Shown: positions 1 to 14,900, counted from the stretch's first letter. The stretch: DNA of 64,000 bases from Haliotis asinina (GCF_037392515.1 NC_090288.1:55413673-55477672), one strand, 5' to 3'. Notes: generated by a model from the sequence alone, not told the origin. Made by a program: numbers and translations.

Positions 1-1009
1 TGCAATAATTGTAGCCAAGGAAGGAATTGCTTTTGTACAAACATACTAAACAAACTCATCTGAAGGATTAATAAAAACTCACTAGAGAATAGGGACAAAA
101 TGGCTGTAACACATTCAAATGACTTTAGGAATTTCTTCAACCTTCATAACAATTGTTTCGAATCAAATACTTTCTTTCAATAAGCTTTCACTTAGCCCTA
201 TAATTTGAATTTTTTTTTTTACATCAAAGACATCAATGTTGTTTTAAAAGCACTTTTAGTATTTATGTAATGGAGTCTAGACTTGAATCATTACTTTTCT
301 AAATGTTTGATTTTGCTTCGCCATTTAGTTGCAAATTATTTTTGTCACAATTTAAATAAATATTTCACAATCAATATCTGTGTCCCTTTGAAGAATAGCA
401 GTTCTTTTCAGATTAGAAACTAAAAAATGATATACAAAGAAACTTATCTGCAACACATTCTTAGATCGTCTGTTAGGAATGAAAGAGTATTTTTTCAGTC
501 AATTGAAGAATGTTGGGAGTTATCTGATCAGGAAATCAACGCTGGATCTAAGAACAACTACACCAGTATCAATCAGCAGTGTGGGTTTTTTGGGCAAAAG
601 TTGAAAATAGCATATAACAGTCCTAACAAGGTCGGACATTAATAAACACTGACAGCAGATTCCTTTGACTGTTTTTTAGAGCCTTTGTTTTGACAACATT
701 TGTTTTTTCTCCAAGACTATAAATAAGAAACAGACTGCAATTCAGGTACCAACATCTGCCTAAGATATCATTCTGCCAAAATTCACATTTCACTGGGAGA
801 TGACTAAAACCGAAAACATATCAGCATCACTTTCAAGACAAGGAGGTCACGGCTTACTAGGTCTCCAGTATGCATTGACATTCACGCTGTCAACCATTAG
901 TCTGCCTGGTTGAAGCCTTATTACTTTACCAGTCACTAAGACATCCCATAGTTGTGATAATGCTCAGGTCCAAACACACCACTTTTCTACAGCCATTCCA
1001 AACACACAT
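1..1009. other. RYBP intron 3 sequence, nothing recognised
   Basis: AT-rich sequence lying 3' of exon 3 in the RYBP direction. I searched the minus strand for the conserved C-terminal RYBP segment and did not find it. The 71-codon plus-strand frame at 427-642 has no recognisable similarity. Confidence 0.6.
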
Positions 1010-2733
1010 AATCTCCATACATCCCAACACCTATCACTTCCATACACTCCAACGCACATCACTTCCATACACCACAATAAACATCACTTCCATACACCCC
1101 AACATATCACTTCCATACACCACAATAAACATCACTTCCATACACTCCAACATATCACTTCCATACACCACAATAAATATCACTTCCATACACCCCAACA
1201 TATCACTTCCATACACCACAATAAATATTACTTCCATACACCAAAAACATATCACTTCCATACACCACAATAAACATCACTTTGATACACCCCAACATAT
1301 CACTTCCATACACCACAATAAATATCACTTCCATACACCAAAAACATATCACTTCCATACACCACAATAAATATCACTTCCATACACTCCAACATATCAC
1401 TTCCATACACCACAATAAATATCACTTCCATACACCAAAAACATATCACTTCCATACACCACAATAAATATTACTTCCATACACCAAAAACATATCACTT
1501 CCATACACCACAATAAACATCACTTTGATACACCCCAACATATCACTTCCATACACCACAATAAATATCACTTCCATACACCAAAAACATACCACTTCCA
1601 TACACCACAATAAATATCACTTCCATACACTCCAACATATCACTTCCATACACCACAATAAATATCACTTCCATACACCAAAAACATATCACTTCCATAC
1701 ACCACAATAAACATCACTTCCATACACCCCAACATATCACTTCCATACACCACAATAAACATCACTTCCATACACCCCAACATATCACTTCCATACACCA
1801 CAATAAACATCACTTCCATACACCCCAACATACCACTTCCATACACCACAATAAACATCACTTCCATACACCCCAACATACCACTTCCATACACCACAAT
1901 AAACATCACTTCCATACACCCCAACATACCACTTCCATACACCACAATAAACATCACTTCCATACACCCCAACATATCACTTCCATACACTCCCAACAAA
2001 CATCACTTCCATACACCACAATAAACATCACTTCAATACACCACAATAAATATCACTTCCATACACCCCAACATATCACTTCCATACACCCCAACATACC
2101 ACTTCCATACACCACAATAAACATCACTTCCATACACCCCAACATACCACTTCCATACACCCCAATAAACATCACTTCCATACACCCCAACATATCACTT
2201 CCATACACTCCCAACAAACATCACTTCCATACACCCCAACATACCACTTCCATACACCACAATAAACATCACTTCCATACACCCCAACATACCACTTCCA
2301 TACACCACAATAAACATCACTTCCATACACCCCAACATACCACTTCCATACACCACAATAAACATCACTTCCATACACCCCAACATATCACTTCCATACA
2401 CTCCCAACAAACATCACTTCCATACACCACAATAAACATCACTTCCATACACCACAATAAACATCACTTCCATACACCCCAACATACCACTTCCATACAC
2501 CACAATAAACATCACTTCCATACACCCCAACATACCACTTCCATACACCACAATAAACATCACTTCCATACACCCCAACATATCACTTCCATACACTCCC
2601 AACACACATCACTTCCATAAACCACAATAAACATCACTTCCATACATCCCAACACACATCACTTCCATAAACCACAATAAACATCACTTCCATACATCCC
2701 AACACACATCACTTCTATACACCCCCATCAAGC
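1010..2733. repeat. Minisatellite, alternating 25- and 23-bp units (about 48-bp dimer)
   Basis: About 1.7 kb built on CATCACTTCCATACACC, with two alternating endings: ACAATAAA and CCAACA. Variants (CCAAAAACATA, CTCCAACA, CTCCCAACAAA) are spread in blocks, suggesting unequal exchange of multi-unit segments. Long open frames on both strands (for example 954-1370 plus, 1640-1999 minus) are by-products of the stop-poor unit. The array lies in the RYBP intron immediately after exon 3. Confidence 0.95.
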
Positions 2734-2769
2734 AACACATCATAACTTCTTGGTAAGTCTTGACCATAC

Positions 2770-2907
2770 CTGTTGCCATCTTTAGAATGTGAACCAAGTT
2801 TTTCTTTTTTAGCTGGATTATGAGATTTTTCCTTCTTTGGTGGTGCTGGTGGAGCAAACTGTTGAGCCACTTGTTGTGCTACCAGCTGAGAGTTGAGCCT
2901 TGGCTTC
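2770..2907 (-). CDS. RYBP: RYBP coding exon 3 (QLVAQQ segment and Lys-rich linker)
   Basis: Acceptor TTTGTTTTTGCAG|GAAGCC at 2908 and donor AACAG|GTATGG at 2769. The 138 bp (46 codons) encode [20 protein letters not shown], then PAPPKKEK and a basic Ser/His/Lys linker ending KDGN. The first part matches vertebrate RYBP nearly residue for residue; the linker is shorter and less lysine-dense, a region that varies between species. The exon leaves phase 2, so at least one further exon is needed. A 1.7-kb minisatellite begins about 35 bp beyond the donor. Confidence 0.95.
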
Positions 2908-5900
2908 CTGCAAAAACAAACATGACAGTCCAGTTCAACATGCTCAGAAATGGTAGCTGATCTTGTATACATAACTGATGATTGTTAGTATTAGTCCAAC
3001 CCAATAAGATCCAGGTTAGAATTGATCTTCAGTAACCCATGCTTGTTTTAAAAGGCAACTAATGGGATCAAGCGGTCAGGCTCGCTGACTTGGTTGATGC
3101 ATGTCATCATATCCTATATTGAGTGGATCAGTGCTCATGCTGTTGATCACTGGTTCCGTTTTGAATATTTACAGAACGCCAAAATATATCGGGAATATTG
3201 ATGAGTGTAGTGTGAAACTAAACTCACCCCTTCACTCATTTTGGTCCATGCTGATAACTCAACCCTGCTCTAGGTATCATGAATAACATACTAGGCTGCA
3301 GTAAAACTCTCCACAAAGTTGCTGCTGTGTAGATATAACAGTCATACCCTGCAGATACAATGCTGCTGTTTAACAACTGCCATACTCTCTCGATACAAAG
3401 TTGCTGCGGTGTAGATACAACAGTCATACCCTGCAGATACAATGCTGCTGTTTAACAACTGCCATACTCTCTCAATACAAAGTTGCTGCTGTGTAGATAC
3501 AAGAGTCATACCCTCCCAGAGACAATGCTGCTGTTTAACAACTGCCATACTCTCTCGATACAAAGTTGCTGCTGTGTAGATACAACAGTCATACCCTGCA
3601 GAGACAATGCTGCTGTTTAGCAACTGTCATACTCTCTTGATACAAAGTTGCTGCTGAGAAAGTCGTACCCTGCAGATACAATGTTGCTGTTGTTTAAAAG
3701 AAATATCAAGATACACTGTACCTGAACAATAGAGCACAACCAAATGTCACATCCAACAAATGAAAACTGTAAACAATGCTTATAATGGAATGGCATAGTT
3801 AGAACCGGTGCCTAATATATATACACTGCTATTTGATGAAGTATTTATCATCCACATTGGCATTTTTAACTGGTAACCTATTTCCCTCAAATGGAGCAAA
3901 CTTTGAAACTTTCAGTTAAGAAAATTAAAAGCAACAGGATCAATTAAAAATGAATACTGAAACATTGCAAAATTTCCATAATCTATAAAACATCATAGCA
4001 GTCTTTTTAAATTTCATCAAAAAGTGAATTCAACACTTATCAGTTCTGTAATCTGAATAGTGAGAAGCCCAGTGACCACCTGTTGTCTAGAAGCTTCATT
4101 CCTTACGTGTTCTTGTACAGAGAGATACAGTTTCCCCCTGTAGACCAGACACCTACACACACTGCTCAGATTTATCAGCTTTATTGGTTTTCACATTTAT
4201 TCCATCCACTAACAAAACAGCTCATTGCAGAACGTATTTTACCTACAATCAAACTCTCTTAAATGTTTCAACAAAAGTATGTACATCTCCAGGCTTCTAA
4301 GTGGAGCCCTAAGTTTTGTCAAATGAAGATAAGCCTGATACAGGTCAACTGAGGATGAAGATAACGCAGCAAACAGCTGGTGATTCTAGCAAGTGGTACG
4401 GGAGGAAGACATAGTGCTACATGGTATGCACATTTACATGACAGTGAGTATATTACAGAAACAACATTGTATACACATCTTACATAACAGTGAGCATATC
4501 ACAGAAACAACAGTGTATATGCTTTGTAAAACAGTGTGTACATCAGTAACAACACTGTATACATATCTTACATAACAGTGAGCATATCACAGAAACAACA
4601 CTGAATATGATGTGTAAAACAGTTTGTACATCAGAAAAATCAGAAACACTCTACACATATCTTACATAACAATGTGTATATCAGCAACAACACTGTATAT
4701 GCTGTGTAAAACAAGGTGTACATTAGAAACAACACTATATACACATCTTAAATAAAAATGTGTATATCAGCAACAACACTATCTACACATTGTACATAAC
4801 AGTCTGTGCGGAAAACCTAGGATACAGCGCAATATGGACTGCAACCAAAAGAAATGTGGGTTGCGTCCTGTGGACTCAAAATATTTGAAAACGGTGCATT
4901 CAATAAATACTAGTGGGGCCTAAGTAAATATAATGCAATAAGTATTGTTATTGTTTGCCAAAAATCTCTTCAGGGAACCAGTTTTAATCCACATGCAATT
5001 ATATCCCTGGTTGGTTGTCGTAACAAGTTCACCAAATGTTTCTAAAATATCTTTCAGTTGGTCACTTTCGGTTTTGGTTTCATGTTCATGATCGTGAACG
5101 ATCATGTCTCAGGAAAAAAATTGTGCTTATTAAAAGAATTTATTTACATACAAATTAAACATATAGATTTAGCTGAAAACTTTGAACACCCAAATCGAAA
5201 AGGGACCTACATAAAATTAACCTGGTGGGGCACTTGGACCATCCAATCAAGAGTTAGGTCCCAAATATATTTAACCATGTAGGACATTGGCACACCAAAA
5301 CCAATTATTAGGTTTATCTCTGAGTCTGTTCATGATACACAACAACCTGTACATCAGGAAAAACACTGTACATACATGTTTTATGCAACTTTTGTATATC
5401 TTGTTAGCATTGTTTATATGCCGTAAGCAACAAATCTGTTTCTCATCAAGATGTTGACTGTCCATCCAAAAGATATATTTTAAATTACTAATGATACAAA
5501 AGAAGGTCCAGATGCAACATTATAACTTTGCTTTGAGAGTTTCCTTGAACTGGTCAGTCTTTAACAAGATAGAAACCAGATCAGACCGGTCAGCCTTGGC
5601 CCAGGGCCAGAGAGAAACCAGATTACACCAGCTTGGATGGTCAGTCTGTGACCAGGGTCCAGGAAACAAGCCACATTGCACCACCTTGGGAATACTTGAG
5701 TGCTGCATTTTCACACCAGCCAAATTTATCTAATTTCTCAAACTAAATGTCACATTCTGTAAAACTCTGAACACATATTGTCTGCTAATCTTGTTAATCT
5801 CCTTACATTGGTGTTGCTTTCAGTTAATCAGTCCAGAGAAAGAACAGACATACTAAGATGTGTCTAGTGTTGGAAATTAAGGCGGTTCTGGTGTCCTCAA

Positions 5901-8900
5901 GGTTTGACCCTGACATCTTAAAATGTAGCAACATCTAAATGCCACTTAAAGAAGTACCACTTTAAGTGTTAAGTTTTACTATTTGTGTTTTGACAATATT
6001 GTCTTGCAGTCTTAAATCAGACCCATGAAGATCAAGATTGTTTTCTAGTAACCCATGCCTCTCGTAAGAGTTTAGTAATGGGATCGTATGGCCAGGCCCG
6101 CTGGCTTGTTTGACATGTCATCATATTCCAACTGCATACATTGCTCATGATGTTGATCACTGGCTTGTCTAGACTTCACTGTTTACAGATGACAGCCATA
6201 TAGCTGAAATATTGCAGTTGTCTCCCTTTAATAATACTGCAGGAATACTACGTTAAGCACCATATGACCATACTCTCACTTTCAGTGACTGATGCCAAAA
6301 ACCGGTCAGCAGGTGGTTGGCGGTGCTGGAAGCAGATGCGACCCACATCCTGTATACAGCTTCTGGCAATGACCTGGTAACAGCGCGATGACTACACTGG
6401 CAAGGTGTGGAGCAACTCAAATGTCAAATGATCCTGTACAGTGAAGGTTACCTGCACTAGAGATACACAACACAGCCATGTTTGTTGTGACTAGCCACCA
6501 GATGAGCTGCTGTTTTGTTGAAATCATATGACTGATGATTACTCGCTGGCCACGTTGTCTGGTCTGTATCATACATTGGCAATGACCTATTTATGCATCT
6601 GGTCTTAAGAAGGCCAGTCATGTAATTCAACCACACTGACACACCTAAATGTACAAGTCTCTGCAACCATTTCCAAAGTTTCAATGACGTAGCATCATAC
6701 TATGTCTCAACCTTGAACAATGCCAGCTCTGCGTTATATTACAGTATTCAGTGTACCAGCACAATATCCAAACTATGTAACATCATACTACGTTCCCACC
6801 ACATACCATCACATCATGTCCAAACCTTGTACCATCACAGGCTGTCCCAACCAAGTACCATCACAGGCTGTCCCAACCAAGTACCATCACAGGCTGTCCC
6901 AACCAAGTACCATCACATTGTCACCAACTGTGTACTACACTAGCTCTGCTTTATGGTCCTACAGTATTCACAGTTCATTACCAGGATATGTAAGCAACTA
7001 TTAAACATACATATCCAAGTCATCAGTTTTCCATCATAGACAATGTCACACTTCTCAGGCAATCAGTATGGGCACCACAAGTCCCCAAACACTTTTCCAA
7101 AGTCATTAACTCTATGCCTCATCTCATATCACTTTGGACAAATCTTATTGCCACAAGCGCTGAATGTAGCAATCAAGGTGACATTTTCATACCTATATCC
7201 ACGCATGGTGCACACATTATCATCAGATTAAGACAACAGCCTGACATTCTAGCTTCTTCTCTCAAACAGCTTCATTCCACCCACAGACTAGATAACTGAT
7301 GTGTTATCACCTGACAGTGTCTTCACCATCATGACTAAACAATATGCTGGGGAGCAGTATATATACATTGTCGAAATAAAAATACCAACACATTTTCATT
7401 TTCCCCCATTATGTGTACCGTAGTGTCCTAAATTAGGGACCTTAACAGGGATAAACCTGGCTCAGAAAACATGTGAGATAAGATCTCACATGGGATCAAA
7501 AGCATGAGATTTTTTAAAGTGTTATGAGATTTAACTGTTCATGATCGTTCAGAAGAAAAAGATAACGAGACAAATAAAACATTGTCATAATCAATTTCAA
7601 GTCAAGCAATCCTGAATTGCAATGAATTAAAAGTCTGTAGATCTACTAGCATCACCATTGGTGTCTGCATTCTGGTTGTCATCAAGGTCAACGACTTAAC
7701 TCTTTCAACACCAGTCAACCAGCGGCATAAACTGCCATGACACCGAGTTCCTAGCAACTCTGAGGTCATAGATGAAGTTTATGTTTATCAAGAGAAAATA
7801 TCAACTTATAAATCATTATTGCTACTGCATATCATACACCAGTTGAAAGGACTAATCTTACTGTTTGTAAATCTGAAAGTTATTTTTATCATATGTTTCA
7901 CGTAATACGACTACAACTTAAATAAGTTAATTTGTAATGAAAATGCAGGCATAGACATTTATATGTCTAGATGAACCACGGAGGAACAAAAACCTGGAGC
8001 GTTTTTTTCTGTTTGTAACAAGTCATGACATCCCCTTCACTTTTTCTTTCATATGTTCATTTATACACGATCAGAAAATTATTCTAGAAAGATTTCAGAA
8101 GTAATATGTATGGTCGTGTATTTCCCGATATCAGTGGCAATTCGCTTGGTAACGTGATACAACAGCGTGAAAAACCTCCGTTTTAAAATCTTTGTCTGAT
8201 AATGAAGAACATGTGAGGCGATTCGTTTGATGGCGGGTATCATTCGAAAGCTCTGAACATCAACAAAATGACGATATCCTTGCCTAGAGTATTTTCATAG
8301 TTGTAAGAAGCGCGTTTATTGGATAAACATTGGTTTCTATTGACGCTTTTTAGCCTCAGCCTGCAGTAAGGATCGTGATCGGTCAAATTCAGACAAGTGA
8401 CCTAAGTCAGCCAATCAGATAACAGCAATGGATACTGTTCCCCCCCCCACAAACGAGAAAGAATGACATGACACGATCGCACAATAACGTTTGAAATAGT
8501 AAGTTATAATGTTCTTAGACAATTTTTATGATTACTGTTGTTGCTTTTATTCTTCAGTTTATGTGATTTGTTTAATTATATCCTCTACGCATTGTTGATT
8601 TGCTCACTGAGAACTCGGATGTGGACCCGTTGCCGAAGCATGTGTGTGAGAATAGTTTTTTTTTAAAAATAACATTGCGGAAAAAGAAAATAGTTTTCAA
8701 TTCTAACCTTGTCGATAAATATGGCTATCTTAAATGTAATAAGTGTTGACCGGCATTATGAAGAGTGATAGATTTGATAAATGAATCATATGTTAGTTAG
8801 GTTCCGAAAAGTATAAATCATTTTGATGCAACTACTGACTGGTCGTTTTTTCGACCTACAGCTCCTGGGGACTGGCGATGTCTTGGCCAATTTTTCGGCC

Positions 8901-11900
8901 TACGGTGTTGAATGGGTCAAGTTGTTTCTTCGTTTTCATTCGTAGTCTTTAAGAATTTAAAGATTTTTATATCGAATAAGATGGTTTCGTTAGAAGCTGC
9001 CCTTTGTGTGACGTTGCAGAACACAACTTCCAAATGCGAACTCTGTACACCGTCGCACTGTGCATAAACAACACAGTACTGCGGGGTTCAGAGTTTGCCA
9101 TACTCCTTGCAGCGCAGCTCATTTTGTGCAGCACTGTGTAACGATGTTCGGTGTTCCATACCAGAAGTTATGTTTCGAAGATTAAAAATAGGTAGAAAGC
9201 AACGGGAATATCTTTGACAGGACAAAATAACGACAAATCCTTTCTCAGTAAAACAGATTTAAAAACTTCCTATCATACAGGTAAGCAGGATGCGATTTTA
9301 AATCGCTGCAGGTAGATTTGAGTGCGATTTTAAAGCAACTGGTGCGAGAAAATCGCGATATCGCGGCCCAAGTCAATCCCTGCCTTAAGATGATAAAGTA
9401 TCATAACTAAGATCTCTTTAATATCTCTTACATACAACACAAGGGTTGTGCGAAAGACAACAGCAAATAATTCTTCCATATAAATGTTTTTTTAAATATG
9501 AGGACAACTTAAATTTTTTCCAGTTTAGTCACACTCAATCAGCCTAGTCACACATTGGTCCAGTCCTATTCATGCTTGTCTCACAACCACAGGCAAGGGA
9601 AACTTGGGAGTTTATTCTCTCCCAGGGTTCTAAAGGGACATCATTCAATACATGCTAATTGGGATCCCTCCACTCTTCACAGTTATCATTTAAAGGTGAA
9701 GTGTTGTCTGTAAACAAAGCTGTCACAGAACTCAAGTGATCGCAACTCCCAAAATTTAACACAGACTTATGATAGTTGTAGTGCTATGATCCCTAGGTTC
9801 CAATTCACAAAGCTGTCATGAACAAGAAGGTGATCACTTTGTGGAACATGGCCCTGCTCTGCTAGGTGACTGTCCTTATAAATAACATGGATTACCACCA
9901 GTGACAAGCTCAGGCCATAACTTCACATGGAAATAAGCCCAACTGACACGGTGTTCAACATGCTGGAGCATACACAAGTCAACATTAACTGGTGGTCAAG
10001 GTGAACAAAATCGAAACTGGTGACATTTCACTTTCACCATCAACAAAGACAGAAAAAGGGATCAGTATTTTCTCGTCTCCCCCAAATCTTGGGTATGATG
10101 AGGTGGGTGGGTAAGTGAGTGAGCAAGTGAGCAAGCAAGCAGATTCAGTCATTCACAATCATGTCAATTCTGATTTCTTTTCTCATTCCAACAAGAACTT
10201 AACCTTCACACAGAAAACAGACCCACATGGACATGGACAGTTGGTCAAAGGGTTCCTGGTTTAACATTAAGAGTTTTCCATGAATACTTATTTTGTATAG
10301 CAATCTTAATTTAAAACAGACACCAGTAAATTCAGTATTCCAACAAAATGCCATTTTTCATCTTCGATCTCATTCTCACAATGTAGGTAATTTTATGCAG
10401 CTGACTTGTTAAGCCTGCTAGGACTTTTGACACCATGAAAACATCAGTGTACACTCCAAGGTGATACACTTCAAAGTGATTCAGCTTTAAGGTTGTTCCT
10501 TTTGACAGGTTTATTGACTACGTCTGTCTTCCTGTCCTGAAACCAGAATTTATATAGGCCTACAATGTAATGGAAACAAACGGCCATCATAATAAACTGC
10601 CTCTGCTCAATATAAGTTTACCTTCAGCTGTGTCAATGCTCCCAGCTTGTTTAGTTTGGGATATTACTATAATCCCCTCATTGTATGGCCCAGTTTGTTA
10701 AATTGATATTGCCAACTTCAGGCGAAAAATTAACATATGCCATCTTCATCAAAATACAGCAACATGTGAGTTTATTGTTCAGAAAAAGACTATTTTTATC
10801 AAATGACCTAATCATTTCCTCCTTGTAGCAAAGGAAAGGGATAATCATATATTATACTTTGATCACATGAGAGACTTTGATGTTAAAATGACAAACATGC
10901 TGGCGTCCATTGTTCAATCAGGCGAAAGATTTCAATGTGGGTCATTTTGGCTCAGTCAGACATAGTGGCTATAACAAGGTCATTAACACATGGTCTTTTC
11001 ACCAGCTCATGCATGACCACCGCCGCACCTCCCCAGAACAACGCCAACAACCTGCAGTTGATGGCTCTTACTGCAGATTGTAATGTCAAAGCCGTTACTT
11101 TTTCTCTCGGTGGGTCCGCGGCCCTCTTCCCCTGCTGCTTAATGTAGTCCATCAAGACTCGCACCCCAGAAGCCATCATGGAAAAGAGACTTGTGAACAT
11201 TAAATCAGTGAAATATATTGACGTTCTAGAAGCGAAGAAGATGAACATGAGCATAACGAGAAGAGGGCACAGCTACATCTTTCATCACTACAACATACAG
11301 CCCGATCTTAACCAAGAGACTTGCTGATTTTTTCCCCGAGATTATCACTATACCTATATTGAAGAATTTAATTACCGCAAATACCTCCATCCAGCTCTTT
11401 GGAAATAAAGACGCTGATTTTGCTATGAAGATTACATTTTAACATACACGTTGGACCACATCTAAAATCTAATTTGTTTTCAGGATAACTGTGTGGTGAT
11501 TACTTAGGTTTTTACAGAGACCACCAGAAAAGACTTGGGAGATTGTAAAGTAGATGCTATAATCAAATTCAATTAGCTCTAATATTTGAAGCTGCACGAG
11601 GGCACCAACCTCACTTCCAAAATGTGCTTTCAACATCCCTTCTCTCTTGAGGGCTTCACAAGGGTGGTGGTAAAAGTGCTGACTCACTAACAGGCAGAAG
11701 ATACACTTTGGTGAATAGAGTCAAAAAAGTTATTTTATGTTTCATAAAAACAAATGACCATACACAAAGCGGACTGCTTGTGAAGACCTCATGTACATGA
11801 AAATTTGTGAAAATGTTGGTGTGCTTGTGAGGAGGTTGAGATAACTGCTGCCTAAGCAATGTCTCACCACAGAGATAGGTACCAGACCATGGCTCCACAT

Positions 11901-14900
11901 ATTGTATCTATGTGAGAGTCTAACCTCATCTTCAGTGTTAGGAGCTATGCTGAAACAAACAGGCTATCATCATGTGTGTCTTGGAAGATCACTGGCCTGA
12001 ATATTGCTCATAGAAAATAGTACATATTAACACACACAATCAAAAGTAATATCAACCAGTCTCCAATTCTGAAGTTTCAGGTTTGTCAGAGACGTTGCTG
12101 ATAAGACTGCAGTACTCCCAGATAACTGCTAATACTCTCATTCAGGATCCCTTACCTAATAGTTGATGGTCATGTTATATCTGGAGTTCTGCAGTGTGGC
12201 TATAAACATTTCACAAAGAACATCTACAGCTCATATAACATAAACTCAGGTGTATATTTATTACCTCATTTCCGCCCACTATTGTTGCTATAGATATTCA
12301 TGGACTTGTATCATCTACTTATGATCTATATCATATGAAGTAGCAAAAGAAATAAAAAATTAATCAGTACAATTTGACATTTTCTGACTTCTTTATGATG
12401 TGCAAAACTAGTAACAAGCTAGGAAGCCTTACATCATTGGTAATAGAAGCAATAAATAGAGCATTATTTCTCAGTTCTATATCATAACATTGAATAAAAC
12501 CTCAAATTACAATGCTAAAATAATACACCATTACTGAATTGAAGAAAATTATAACTTTTTAAAAAAAAACTAAGTTTGAAAAATGATTCTTGCAATGCTT
12601 GAAAATGTTATTGATGCACTTACACATTTCCCAGGTTTTATATCGCAACAAATAACTCTAGACTATGTCTAGAAATGAAGGTTTGTCAATGAAGCTTGTT
12701 TCTCTCTAATCCAACTCCACACATACTCATGAAGATACTGAGATGGCCCCTTAATCATGTTAATGTTCGTGTAAAAAGGCAAGTAGAGGAAATCACCACT
12801 TCCGCCCATCCCTGTCTGGGCAGCCTCTGACTTAATTCCCTTACCCCTGAACAGACACCTCCTGCCCCCCATGGTACCCCATCCCATCTGGCCTACCCCC
12901 AGATCTGATAGTGAACATGTGTATGATTAGATTACACTCTGACCTCATCAGACAGTCATAATACATTTGCAGAGGGACACGCAATAGTCACTCTTTCAAT
13001 ATAGTGGCCTTGAGGGAACGTGTCAATAGTGTAATAAATAATCACAAACAGTGATTTCAACCCTTGCTCACATGTCACGGAAGTAGTGACTGACATGATA
13101 ATGGGATGGTTTGGGATGTTGACGAGATGATGCAGATATGTCTTTTAACAATATATTCACAGAATCTGACTAAGGCATCTTATTGACTAATATTTCTGTT
13201 TTATCATCTACAAAATTCAGATGAAAAACAATCTTTCAGTAATTTCAGTAATTTCCCCAGTAGATTCATTAGGGTAGACAATTCAAATGTATGTGACTAC
13301 ATGTAGCAACAAAAATCTGATATTTCATAAAATTGTAACTAATCGAACAGAGCATGGGATGTAGTTAAAGCAAACATTTTACAAGCCAAATGCTTCTTTG
13401 ACAGAAACTATTAACGGTGCTCATTGGAGACTTGGAAACTATTCAAACTAAATTCCTCAATCACATTCACATTCACAACCTCACTTTCCACAGACATCTA
13501 CAACTTGACCACCTTCATCTACCGCAAAAGAGTTGGGCCAAAATTAGGCATATTATGTCTGGACCATCCATGGTATAATCCCTCACCAATCTACCCCTGG
13601 ACCATCCATGGTATAATCCCTCACCAATCTACCGCTGGACCATCCATGGCATAATCCCTCACCAATCTACCACTGGACCATCCATGGCATAATCCCTCAC
13701 CAATCTATTGCTGGACCATCCATGGCATAATCCCTCACCAATCTACCACTGGACCATCCATGGCATAATCCCTCACCAATCTACTGCTGGACCATCCATG
13801 GCATAATCCCTCACCAACCTACAATTGGACCAACCATGGTATAATCTCTCACCAATCTACTGCTGAACCATCCATGGTACTATCTCTCAGCAATCTACCG
13901 CTGGACCATCCATTGTATAATCTCTCACCAACCTACAATTGGGCCATACATGTTCCAATCTTTCCATTATCTATCACTGGACCAGCCTAGTCTACCCCTC
14001 CAGCAGTTATCCCAAAGTATTTTTATATATAATTTTCATTTACTTCCACCCTGAACTAGCTTTGACCATACTTGTTTACCCCAACAGAGACTGCTTGCCT
14101 TCTACTATCCATACAGGCCCACCTCTCTTAAAGCATTTGGCAGTAAATGTCGAGAGCCCTTTGAAGTTACGACCACAGACAACACATTCCCACCTCCCAG
14201 CCCAGCACGACATTCATGCTAGTATCATATGGTCATACTATCACTACATGTATTTTTGTGTCAAACAGCACATCCAACTCAGTTTGGGCTCTCTATCTCA
14301 CAGTTTAATACCTAGAGCATTATTTTCACCGATGAAGATCTTTTAATGTCCCTTTACATCATGGTAAGTGAGTGTTAGGGCATGAACCAAGGATGTTGCT
14401 GAACACATTGTAGATGTCTGACTGATGTCTGCTGTCACAACACTGACGACAGTAGTGACTATTAACATATCCGACCTCCACACGACACACCACTCTACGC
14501 AAGAAGCACACATCATTTCCTTGTTCACAGCGCTCATATCATACATCAGGGTGACCTGAGGATCCCACGCAACACATGGTGTACTATAACATGAATACTG
14601 ACAGGTAACACTATATACATGGAAAAAACAATAGCACTGCTTACTTCATGTTTGACGTATAACATACATTCCAAAACACTCTATCCTGTAGTTTGGGGGA
14701 ATATATGAGATTTACTACTACTGACATTCAAAACCAATTCTGAAGTAGGATATTCTCTATCTGTTCCATGGGGAAATAAATTTGACAACACTTTTATATC
14801 TGCTTGCCCTGCTTCACTCCTCAGTACTGACTGACAGCCATTTAACTGGAAACATTTTCAGTGTGAGAGATGCATTTAATACTGCTGTGTACAAAATTCA

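Noticed and set aside
780..960. Possible last RYBP exon on the minus strand (CCAGGCAG acceptor followed by RLMVDSVNVNAYW)
   Set aside because: Only a faint resemblance to RLKNVDRS and it stops after 18 codons without the conserved VTVG...ITDF segment.
1010..2733. CRISPR-like array
   Set aside because: Repeats are contiguous with no unique spacers of constant length, and the context is eukaryotic.
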